Shown in pieces: positions 1-9,801 of a stretch of DNA of 64,000 nucleotides (its first letter is position 1; every line of letters starts with the position of its first letter). This stretch comes from Symbiodinium microadriaticum (lineage: Eukaryota; Sar; Dinophyceae; Suessiales; Symbiodiniaceae): positions 37,135 to 101,134 of the forward strand of contig LSRX01000577.1 of NCBI GenBank assembly GCA_001939145.1, in the 5' to 3' direction. The position numbers were made by a program, and so were the translations under genes. The notes under the pieces are model-generated. The model saw only the letters and a list, made by a program, of their open reading frames with translations, was not told where the DNA came from and searched no databases.

Positions 1-175
1 GCGGGCTTCGGCGTGGCTCGGCAAACTTTCGGGGCCTCAGATCGGTTTGGGAGGTCTGGGCAGGCCACTCCACTCCTATATCTTTCTTTTAGATGCTTTC
101 TGGCCAGAGTCGAGAGGCTGCAAGGCAGCTGCTTTCCTACTTTGCCAGCATCTCTCTATCCGATCTATATTCAAG

Positions 176-1221
176 GTTGGTGACGGCTGGGCCATCTCCC
201 ACATCAACGGCCAGGAGATCCTCGAGATGCCCTTCGTGAAGGATCCCCGTGCTGCATGCTCCAGTCACCATCTTGTTAGCCTTGTCAAAACCGCAGGATT
301 TCAACGAGCTCGGCGCCGGAACTAAGGTGGGAGCTCAGCCGTGTCATAGGATGAAGCAAGTCGTCTCCATCCTGAGTCGATGAGTTTATAAAGCTTACAG
401 TTTGCACAGAGCAGAGCGGCACCGCAGGGCGGCGTCACTGCAATCACGGAGATCCTCGGTGGACTGTCTGCACCCTTCCAAGTTCAGCCTTTTGGATGCA
501 CGGACTGAAGCTTTTCAGTTTCCTTCGGGAAGCTGTTGTTGGCAGCCCCCTTCTCGCGTGCCCTTGATCCCGACTTCCAGGTTCGTGGAGCTGCCAAAGC
601 GTGAGTTCACCAAGGCCGCGTGTGCGCAGTTTTTTTTTTACAACGATTTGGTGCCATCCCCCGAGATGCAGGCTGTGGATCTCTGGAGTCTGGGATGCAC
701 CATGTCCCCCTTCGGCAAGAAGCAACTTGCAATTGCCGTCTGCTTCTGTCAGATCGTTCTCATGGCCTTGTGACACAGAAGACGTCCGAGGTACGTCATG
801 CTGACCGGCATCAAGCCCTTCTCAGAGCCCCGAATGCACGTTGTTCGGTGGTCACAGACTTACCATGATGCTACAAGTATAGTGGAGCTGCTGACGCTGC
901 TGACGCTGCGCAGCAAATGCACTTGCCGAAGTTTTCGCCTCTTCTCCTCGAAGCTCCTGCCCGGCACCTGAATAATACACTTGCCCAACTCTCTCAGAAG
1001 TGTCCCCGGCCCGTACATGGCTGCGGCTCGCTTTGGCAAGGACGAGGAGAAGATTGTGAACGCAGAGTACGACCCGACACCTTTGAACAAGTGCTCTCCG
1101 CAGGCACAGGCCAGCCCTCTGCGAAGCGGTTAGTCCACACCCCAAAGGGTGATCGCAGCCTCTTTTTGGTAATAATAAAATAATAGTACTAGTAATAGTA
1201 ATAGTGGTACTAAGAATATTA

Positions 1222-1295
<74 letters not shown>

Positions 1296-1390
1296 TCTTA
1301 GCTCCCAGGAGCTGGTCAAGAGCCTCTTGAAGCTGAACCCGGCCGAGCGCCCGACTGTCGACCAGGCAATGGGGGCTTTGTGGCTTACCT
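176..1390 (+). CDS. Ser/Thr protein kinase gene, C-terminal part (exons scattered)
   Basis: Conserved kinase pieces appear in order on the + strand. Bases 672-695 encode AVDLWSLG (subdomain IX, D-x-W-S-x-G). Bases 792-821 encode YVMLTGIKPF, which directly follows that motif in calcium/calmodulin-type kinases. Bases 1041-1078 encode DEEKIVNAEYDP, and 1309-1384 encode a stretch containing LLKLNPAERPTVDQAM, the subdomain XI arginine region. The introns between them are 100-230 bases and begin with GT or GC. An upstream exon near 176-240 (VGDGWAISHINGQEI) resembles the carboxylate-binding part of a PDZ domain and may belong to the same protein, but I cannot prove the link. ATP-binding and HRD/DFG exons were not found, so the 5' part is missing, unrecognised or outside the window. 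The 3' end is not located. The CAMK-like assignment rests on the motif pattern; the specific kinase is unknown. Confidence 0.62.
1225..1296. repeat. (TA)n followed by (GATA)n microsatellite
   Basis: An uninterrupted TA run of about 18 units passes into about nine GATA units. It lies inside a kinase intron and stops about a dozen bases before the AG acceptor of the exon at 1309. Open frames reading LSIYLSIY on the opposite strand are translations of this repeat. Confidence 0.95.
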
Positions 1391-2541
1391 TCCGCGGTGC
1401 CCACCTCTGCACCCCAGAGCCACACGTTTCAGCAGTCTGAGAGGTCCTGGCGCATCCTTTCCTGCAGTGACTTGGTGTGAGTTGTGGGCTGTTGCGCATG
1501 TACCTCTGAAGCGGAAAGTTCCGTCTAAAATTGTGAAGCTGTGAAGCGATTGCTCTGAACCAGCGGCCGTGGCTTTCTTTTGCCTCTCAGGTAGCCAGCT
1601 GCGGAAGGGAAGGCGGAGATGGCGGAGAGACGCGAAGAGTCCAGCCTTGGTTGCCCGCAACTTGCTGACAGGTTCTATACTGCGAGCCTCACTGAGCCGC
1701 CGGGCATTGGCTTTCGCACCTGCAAGCGGATGGCAGCTTAAGACAGAAGGCTGGTAGGATCACAAGAGGTCAAGCTAGGCTACCTATCGTTTCCACTTGC
1801 CTTGGCTTCAATTGACGGTGAGTTGCAAACCCTCATAATCTAGGTGCAGGATCTGATCATCGACGCATCTCTTGCGTAATGCAGCGGCATGGTCTTCTGG
1901 TGACGTTAACCTCGTTTTTTGGTACCGAAGCAGTATGCGATAGGTGAAGACACGATAGGCACCTCTGATTGCGAAGTGTTCATGGAAAGACAATCAGGGA
2001 TCAGAGCTGGATCGCTGCTTTTATCCCGCTAGGTGGAAAACTCGCATGTCCATTCAGAGAGAGGGCTGGCCAAGCAATCCCAGTCACAGATGAGTCTCCA
2101 GCAACTTGAACAGTGCACGTCAAAAGCCTCAAGAAGTGAGTGCTCGCAGCATATCCTGCAATAGCCTGCGAGCGAAGTCGTACGTCGTGGTTTGCATGGA
2201 CGGGATCTGCTCCAACCCTCGCAGTCTCCATTTTTAGTAGTGAACTTTTTCCTTCTAAACTATAACTAGGCGGCGCCACAAGCCCACAGAAAAGAGGGAG
2301 GGGCAGGCTCGGGTGCAGTGCAGACTTGAAAGCGCTTCTCTGTGTCTGTTCGAGGTCGAAAGTTTCTGCATGCGTTTGCCCAGATGCCTTCAAAGAGGGT
2401 GGTCGTCTTCAGGGGCGCTTAGAAGCACAACATGTCGCAACCTGCGAATTACGTCAGCATGGGGTCACTGGACGGAACTGGCAGCCCCTTTGTCCCGGCT
2501 CTGGTGCCGCCCTTAGAGGCCCCCAGCTCCCCAGCTCAGCC
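1391..2541. other. Stretch without a supported gene
   Basis: Presumably the 3' end of the kinase gene and the spacer before the tandem array. Short open frames on both strands show no recognisable domain, and no RNA gene or long repeat is apparent. Confidence 0.5.
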
Positions 2542-4926
2542 ATGGCCAAGTCCTTGCTGCCTGCCGTCGCCTGGCTCTGAGCATCAACACGGGTCATACA
2601 TGGTCATACTGAGTCTGTCATCTTTCCGTCCTTCCACTCTTCCCTTTCTGCTGCAGGGGTTTGCAGTCTCGTTGTAGTCTTGTTGCTTGGGTGGGCGGCA
2701 GAGAGGTCTCGTGCGGCCTCCCCGTGGTGCCAGTCAGGGTTTCTCCCAGTAGCAGTTTTCTCTGTCGCTAGTTTTCCTTGCGTTGCAGACTCATCACTCG
2801 CAATTTCCTGCGGTGTCATCAGAAGGCAGTTTTGCTCGGGAGTGACTCGTGTGTCCTTGTCGCCACAGAGTCTTTGATCACACCCTTATTGCTCTCCCAA
2901 ACCCTGGTGGGGTGGGGGCGATGTCAAGCCAATTATTGAACGCATTGAAGAGACTTGGAGGTTCCACACCTTGATACTCGGGGCTGTGACCACCTAGGTC
3001 CTGCTCGTTGCCTTCCTGGGCTCCACCCTTTCCTTCGTGGGCTTGCGGTCGGCACCGCGTCAGGCCCGTTTCTTGCGCATCCCACGTCGAAGCCGGCAAG
3101 TGTCGGTGTGGGGCACCTTCAGAACCTTGGTGACCTCTGATGGGCCGGCAGGAGAGCCGCATTGCGCTTCGGGGACAAGCTGGTGCCTCCGCCACCCCAT
3201 GGACTCTTGGAGAAGAGAGCCATGCGACCGCTTTTCGCACCCACCTCTCTTCGCCATGGCACCGAGGACCCCGGTCCTCAGTCGGGACGTGGTGGAGATC
3301 GAGCATCGGCCTCAGAGCAGCCGTGCCAGAAGCACCTGCTGCTCCAGTTCCTTGTTGGCTCAGGTTCACCGCGCCTGCACAGGGAGCACGCTGCCGTTTC
3401 ATGATCAAGGTCCGCCTCGGTGTGATTCTGCAGCTGCACAGCTTGTCCGATTCAGTCGCCTGATCTCCGTCTCCGCACAGCCTGTGGGTGTAATTTGTCT
3501 CGAGTCTTGAGTCTCATCTCTTCTCACGCGTCGGTCGGATGGCTCGATCGGCCTCCGACTCGACGACTCGACTTGACCTCAGCGTACTCGGCCGAGCTCC
3601 TCCGGTGTCGTTCTGCCGCTGCCGAGCCCGGGCCCTGTTGGTCGGTTGGTTCTGCATAGCACCCGCGCCGCCGGTTGGGTGCTCCAGAATCCTCAGCCGG
3701 CATGAAATCCAACCGGAGGGGCACATGGGCTCCGCAATGCTCGGTGTTTCGCAGCCACCATGCAACTTTCCGTTCTATCAAAGGCGAGTTTCTGGGGATT
3801 TTGTGGTGATGTGGCATGGCATGTCACGCCTGCAAGCTTGCCAGTCGAAGGTATTTTGCTGAAACTGGGGGATCACAAGTACAAGTTAGTTTGATATAGT
3901 TTGATGAGCCGGCGGAATGTTGCCTGCATTTGTCCAGGCGGATGCTGATGCCAGTGAGGCGGGGCATCAGGGATGGAGTCGCCCAGGGCATGTTGCAGCC
4001 TTTTCGAAGCTGAAGTCTTGGAATCTGACAGCCGTGCTACCGCGCTAGCGACTATGTTTTTGTTTTTCTTTGCAGCTTCTATGCCAGTGTTTCGTTCGCA
4101 ACACTGACATCAGCGACAAGAACGGTTTGTTCAACTGAGCCGGAGTATTGGACCCCCCAAGAAGTACTTATCTTCCCTTGCCACTCCATCATCTTTTGTC
4201 CAAGATCGGCAGAGTTGTGGATTGGCCTCAGGTTTCAACAAATATTTTTCGCGCAGCTTGAGCATCAGATGCATAAGTAAGCGGGACGGAAGCTGAAGTC
4301 AAGAGCTTGCAAGCCCCGGCTCCAGCGGCATGTTCACGCCTCGACCCGCTCTCCTGTCTTCCGTGTGGCTCGTATTTTTTTCTGGAGGTGCTGGCAGAGG
4401 GCCGCAAGAGGCTGGGCTTCAACCAGGAATGGATGCCGGACTCCGACTTCAAGTGCCTCAGCTCAAGGGACTTGCACCGGCATGAGGCCTGTAGACACCC
4501 CGTGCTGAAGGATCTACAACTCCGAGGACGAGGAAGCCGGCCCTCTGAAGGCTGAGTCACTTGGAAGTTTTCTTGGGAAGCCACTGCTCACAAGCGTTCG
4601 CTTCCTTGCAGCCGGCAGACCTGCATATTTTCTGCGGATTTCGGAGAAGCATTGTATCCGGTTTCGGTTTGGCTCGAAGCTGGGCTTCTTCGTTTCAGGG
4701 CAAGATGAAGGACAACGGCCTCATTGACTTCACCTACGAGGTTTGGACCTTGCTTGTGAGCAGTGTAGTTCACATCCTGCGGCGTGATTTTCACAAGTGG
4801 TTTTTCCGTACCTTGATTCCGAAGCGCGCTCCATCCCGGGCAGAGACGCTTCTGATGCGATGGGCCGGGGCACAGAGGCATCTTGTCCGTAGTCCGTAGG
4901 TGCATCTCTACTACGAGCCCCAGTGA
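2542..4926 (+). CDS. Tandem array copy 1: putative plastid-targeted protein, unknown function
   Basis: Ten exons are recognised by comparison with the other three copies: about 2542-2565, 2998-3063, 3151-3199, 3261-3297, 3362-3408, 3940-3960, 4388-4452, 4511-4550, 4699-4740 and 4900-4926. The N-terminus has a hydrophobic core (VLLVAFLGSTLSF) followed by FVGLRSAPRQ and an Arg/Ser/Ala-rich stretch. This fits the signal-plus-transit presequence of peridinin dinoflagellates, whose transit peptide starts near an FVxxR-like motif. The mature part (~95 residues) contains CRFMIK, ADADASE, FNQEWMPDSDF, YNSEDEEAGPLK and MKDNGLIDFTYE, and ends VHLYYEPQ. I do not recognise this family. Introns start with GT or GC, except intron 3, which appears to start with GA. 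Exon 1 is slightly divergent (MAKSLLPA against MAKSSLLSA in copies 3 and 4). Confidence 0.72.
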
Positions 4927-5311
4927 GATGGCATCGCGGCCCGGAGAATTTGGGCGAAAGGACGAGTGCTGAGCCAAAGTAAGCAGACTCACCGAGTCAT
5001 GCACTTAGAAGGCTATAGGCTCCTTCCGGCTCCCTTCACCGCTCCCTGGTCAAGGCACAAGGGCTTTTTGGCAGGGCTTAAAGCGTGCCTTTCTCCCAAA
5101 AGGCTGCAGGCGGATGCTTTGCATCGCAGGCCTTTCGCATCGGACAAATCGGCTCGCAACGTGCCTTGTTGATCGGGTGATGCCGACAGATGTGCTAGCA
5201 ACCGCTTTTCCCACAGAGCATGCCGGCAGGGCGGATGCTGATATCAACACATGAGGTATCGGGCAGCATTTTTACAGGCTCAAGCATCTTTTAGCTCTTG
5301 ATCCGGGCGAG
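4927..5311. other. Array spacer 1 with conserved 3' flank
   Basis: A 385-base spacer. Bases 5072-5145 (TTTCTCCC ... TTGCATCGCAGGCCT) recur 150-210 bases after the stop codon of copies 2 and 3, and in degenerate form after copy 4, so this is a shared 3' UTR or processing region. GGCTCAAG occurs at 5277-5284, shortly before the next start codon. Confidence 0.6.
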
Positions 5312-7584
5312 ATGGCCAAGTCGAGCTTGCTGTCCGCTGCAGCCTGGAGGCAATGATCTCAGGGTCTTCGGAAGCGGCCTGCGTGGGCCCGTAGGTTCCA
5401 AGAACAAGCTGTGCTGCCCGGAAGTCGTGGGATCAGGGTTGAGCTCAAGAAGGTGAGTGGAGGGCTTGCGATGCACGGGTGTTGTGCCGGTTAGGGCTTA
5501 AGACCACACTGGCCACGTGATGGAAAAGACGATGTGGATCTCAGGTTCTGCTGGTCGCCTTCTTGGGCTCCACCCTCTCCTTCGTGAACCTCTGTGGGCG
5601 CCAGGCGCCCCGCCAGGCGCGGCGCCGGGAGTTTCGCTTGGGTTCGACAGATGAACACCGCTGCATCGTGCTTGTGCTTGTCTGTGAGTGCTCTCTCCTG
5701 ATGCATTTCGCGTCATTGCGCGTCCGTTTTAGACTCCGGATGTTCACCATGTGTTTTCAACTCGGCCCCAGGCCATCTCATGTCTTGTGGACTGAACAAC
5801 TCGGGTGGGTCAGTGACATCCTTGCAGTGATTGACTGTCTGGGGATTTGCAGTGTCGCCAACGCGTCCCTACATGAATTTTGCCATTGCGGGTTCGTGAG
5901 CTCTTGAGGGCCTTCAGTCTGCGGTTACCCGCTGCACAGATGCGGCTGTGTGCAACCATGTTGCTTTCGCCAGGAAAGCCGCACGGCACTGAGGGGACAA
6001 GCCGGCGCTTCCGCCACTCCGTGGTGTCTCGGCAGTGCTGGCTGAATGAGCTCCTGACACGGAGAGACTGAAGTTTGTAGTCGTGACAAAGCAAGCCACA
6101 AAATGCCTTCATTGCCCAGGACGCCAGTCCTGTCCCGTGATGTGGTGGAGATCGAGTGCCTGATCCCAGTTATCCTGCATCTACGCGAGTTCCCTTTTTG
6201 TGTTGTGATATGTGATATCCACAGAAGCCTGCCTGAGCTGGGCAAGTTTCACTCGTGCCTCCGGCTGTAACAGACAAGGGCTACTTTAGGCGAGAACCCA
6301 TATGCGTGTTTAGAGTTGTAAAATTCTTCTACGTGCTACACAAGATCGCAGCTTCGTCTTCGTGGCACCAGTCGAGCTGGACGCTACATATGAGAAAAGC
6401 AGCGGTCCTTAACTCCTGTTAGGTTCACCGCCCCGGCACAGGGTGCACGCTGCCGCTTCATGATCAAGGCAGACTCTTTCGTCATTGCTGGCTTCTACAT
6501 CTCGTCGCAGCAGTGTGCTCCTTGGAAGGCCGATGCTGATGCCAGCGAGGCCGCCGGTGCCAGATTCTAGTTCACAAGAGAACATGGATAGGCCGAATGC
6601 TGAGGAGTTGGAGTCCATTATCTCGCTGCACACCGTTTGGCCAACCAGACGCTTCAGGAACATCTTCAAATTCTTGCCAACCCCTCTCTGTCGATCGTAG
6701 TACTGTAGCTTCAGAGACTGCCTCCGAAGTAGGCAGAGCCACTTCCACGCACTACTGCAGAATTAGGCCCACAGGCATCTCTTTCAACGGAGCATTTCAA
6801 AGACCTGCACCCCGCAGAATTGGCGCAAGCTGTAGGTGCTGGCAGAGGGCCGCAAGAGGCTGGGCTTCAACCAGGAATGGATGCCGGACTCCGACTTCAA
6901 GCGCCTGGTCACGAAGAGGGACCCGCTTTGGCCTAGCTCTGGATTCCATTGCCTTAAGGGTGGTTCTGCTGTAGCTGTACAGTTCCCAGCTCCACAAGCG
7001 GGTCCGCTCGCCAAGGATCTACAATTCCGAAGACGAGGAAGCCGGCCCCCTCAAGGTGCAGAAGCCCGGCAGCCCTTGTCTCGCCTGTCAGGTGCAGGCA
7101 GACGCGTTTCTGTTGCCCCTGCTTGCCGTCGCAGGGAAAGATGAAGGACAACGGCCTCATTGACTTCACCTATGAGGCTGCTTCATGCCACATTGGGGAG
7201 AGTGTTGGTGGCTTGGGCTCTGGGCGAAATGCGTTAGGGTCTCCGGGCACTTATACTCGCTAAGACCACAGTCTCGCACGCATGAGGACAGTACGTTTGG
7301 CACTGGGGCAATCCATATGCACACCCCATTGCACGCATTTGTGAATTTGGGAGCTGCAGCTTTCTGAAAAGGGGGCGGCTTGATCCAGCGTAGTTGAACT
7401 GGCAGGTGTTCTCCGAATCTTGCATTGTTTGGACTGATCGCAGGGGGTATCGCCACGGGCTGTGCTGCGGACCAGCACAGTTGTTCAACACTGGGTTTGG
7501 TAGGCAGACATCTGGCATGTGACTGCAAGAACTTCGTGTTGTTCTGTGCTCTGCAAGGTCCACCTGTACTACGAGCCTCAGTGA
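5312..7584 (+). CDS. Tandem array copy 2: putative plastid-targeted protein, unknown function
   Basis: It has the same ten-exon plan as copy 1, with exons near 5312-5338, 5545-5613, 5974-6020, 6125-6158, 6422-6467, 6530-6550, 6835-6900, 7016-7055, 7135-7176 and 7558-7584. The presequence region differs: exon 2 reads VNLCGRQAPRQ where the others read VGLR-APRQ, so four residues are inserted next to the transit-peptide start. The mature domain is nearly identical to the other copies (FTAPAQGARCRFMIK, ADADASE, IYNSEDEEAGPLK, MKDNGLIDFTYE, VHLYYEPQ). Introns share no obvious sequence with those of copy 1. Donors are mixed: GC for introns 1, 2, 5, 6, 7 and 9, GT for 3, 4 and 8. The reading frame is intact across all joined exons, so the copy looks functional. 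Confidence 0.72.
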
Positions 7585-8223
7585 ACCTGCTCTTAGCCAG
7601 CAAGCCGCATTTGTGAGGTGGCAAGTGCCCTTAAACCGACATGCCTTGAGTAGCTACACAAACAAAAGCAACATAAGGACTCCATGACTATTGTCGAAAG
7701 TGCTATAGTCTTACCACAGCTCGGATTACGCTCCGCTCGGGTTTGGCCGAGGCTTGCGGGAGCTTCTTGGCAAGCTAGCTGGCTCAAAGCCTCAAGTATC
7801 CCTTTCTCCCAAAGACGGATGTGAGTAGGCGCATTGCATCGCAGGCCCCTCCCTTGCTAGAAAAAGTTAAAAGAGACTGCATCGTTTCTTTGCCGGTCGC
7901 ATGGTGTCAATGATCACTTCCTGGATTTCGTGCGGGTGGCACAGCGCGCGTCCAAAGAGTCGAAACTCCATGTTTCTCCATTGAATGACCTCACACAACG
8001 TGGCATTCCCACCAGCGCGCCTATAGGAAGCCAAACAGTGCCTTCAAGGGAACGACCGTGCTTGTTATCCGGATGAGCAGGGGAAAACCCTCGTCCAACA
8101 CAGGGCTGTGTGTGTTGGAGTGTCGCAGAAGCGTGACCCGGGCACTGCACGGAACTTGAGCATTTGCAGCTCACTAGGCTCAAAGCAGCGGCATCCCCAA
8201 CCCCTCCAGATCTTCTTGTCATC
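7585..8223. other. Array spacer 2 with conserved 3' and 5' flanks
   Basis: A 639-base spacer. It repeats the TTTCTCCC ... GCATTGCATCGCAGGCC motif at about 7800-7855 and carries GGCTCAAAG at 8177-8185 with a CGGCATC leader before the next ATG. No other feature seen. Confidence 0.6.
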
Positions 8224-9442
8224 ATGGCCAAGTCCAGCCTGCTGTCTGCCGTGCCTCAGCTACAGTTCACGAGGAAGGAGTTTTTCTGACGTCGTGGCGT
8301 TTTCAGCCAAAGGGAAAGATAATGTTTCCATGACGATGGAACACACGGGCATGGACTCGCCAGGTTATGCTGGTCGCCTTCCTGGGCTCCTCCCTCTCCT
8401 TCGTGGGCCTGCGCGCGGCGCCCCGCCAGGTGGGATGGCGGGACTTGTCCAGCTCCAACGGGGCCCACACCTGCTTGCAATTGCGCCAGGAGAGCCGCAC
8501 GGCTCTGAGGGGACAAGCCGGTGCCTCCGCCACTCCGTGGTGCCTTGGCAGGGCAATTCCTTCCGTGAGAGGCGTTTGCAAAAAAGAGCCATCGCAAGCA
8601 TCATATGGAGTTGTTGGGAATTCCGAGGACACCAGTCCTCAGCCGCGACGTGGTGGAGATCGAGTGCTGGGCTCAGGTGAGGCCGAACCGCCCAAGTCTT
8701 CCACGACTCCAACGGCTGAGGTTTACCGCTCCTGCGCAGGGTGCCCGATGTCGCTTCATGATCAAGGCGGTGTTGTTTTTGCAAATTATTCCGTCCAGAG
8801 TCGTTTCCTTACATATTATCATGCATGAGGTCGATTCTGCGATCCTCACCTAGCATGATGTTGACTGATGGATTCAGCGTGTGCTCAGCAGGCGGATGCA
8901 GATGCCAGCGAGGCTGCTCGGGTTGACGCAAGTGCATGCGTTGAGACTTGGCTACCCCGGATCCAGCGGCATGTTCGCCTCGACCCGCTCTCCTGTCTTC
9001 CGTGTGGCTCGTATTTTTTTCTGGAGGTGCTGGCAGAGGGCCGCAAGAGGCTGGGCTTCAACCAGGAATGGATGCCGGACTCCGACTTCAAGCTCCTTGG
9101 CTCCAGGGACTTGGGCTTTTGCTGCATCTTTTTTGTTGTTATCCTGAACCCATGCGAGAGCCCAAAACGCACGCTCCGCTTTCTCCGTCCCAGGATCTAC
9201 AACTCCGAGGACGAGGAAGCCGGCCCCCTTAAGGTGCGGCGGCTTGCGGCCAAAATGATCAGAACCGGAGCGGCATGCAAAACGGGAGTGACGACGTGAC
9301 CAGGGCAAAATGAAGGACAACGGCCTCATTGACTTCACCTACGAGGCCAGGAGCGCGCGCTGGCAATCTGAGCTCTTGCCGTGCCAGAGTTTGCAGTGCA
9401 TGCTCGCTGGTCGAGGTCCACCTGTACTACGAGCCTCAGTGA
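8224..9442 (+). CDS. Tandem array copy 3: putative plastid-targeted protein, unknown function
   Basis: The exons are near 8224-8250, 8364-8429, 8490-8538, 8627-8660, 8720-8766, 8891-8911, 9026-9091, 9194-9233, 9303-9345 and 9416-9442. Joined, they give about 139 residues: MAKSSLLSA, a hydrophobic segment VMLVAFLGSSLSF, the FVGLRAAPRQ transit start, then the conserved mature part ending VHLYYEPQ. Intron lengths are short (about 60-240 bases). Bases 8356-9092 are identical to 9874-10610 in copy 4 in both exons and introns, while introns 1, 7, 8 and 9 are unrelated between the two. The mature protein is rich in acidic and aromatic residues, has one Cys (CRFMIK), and lacks a membrane span. A small stromal or lumenal protein of the photosynthetic machinery is conceivable but not shown. 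Confidence 0.75.
8356..9092 (+). repeat. 737-bp block identical to 9874-10610
   Basis: Reading the two stretches side by side I find no difference over 737 bases at a constant offset of 1518. The block runs from just before the exon 2 acceptor to the last base before the intron 7 body, and so includes introns 2-6. Sequence similarity stops abruptly on both sides. Confidence 0.9.
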
Positions 9443-9801
9443 GAACAAGGCTGGCCATGAGAATACGCGGGTCTGTAAATGGGACGGTGCGATGGCAAGT
9501 GCCACTGGTCTGCCTAGCCCAGTTTTGCAAGCATGCGTTTAAGTGGCATATAGTGGCCTGATACTCACAGGATGGCTGGTCTGATAGAAGCTTGTAAGGG
9601 CATTTAGGCAGGCCAGCTGGCAGTGTCCTTTCTCCCCAGGCTGCAAGTAGATGCATTGCATCGCAGGCCTCCCTCGCAAAGAAAGGGAACTAGCACCTGG
9701 TTGGCGTGCTGTGCTAAGGAGGCAGCCACAACTCGATCACATCTCGGAGGTTTGAGGCTCAAAGACACCGGCATCTCCCAGACCCGCTCCCTCCTATCGC
9801 C
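9443..9801. other. Array spacer 3 with conserved flanks
   Basis: A 359-base spacer. It holds the TTTCTCCC ... GCATTGCATCGCAGGCCTC motif (about 9628-9675) and GGCTCAAAG at 9756-9764 with a CGGCATC leader, as before copy 3. Confidence 0.6.

Noticed and set aside
1219-1499. Repetitive SIYLSIY membrane-like peptide
   Set aside because: Translation of the GATA/TA microsatellite on the opposite strand.
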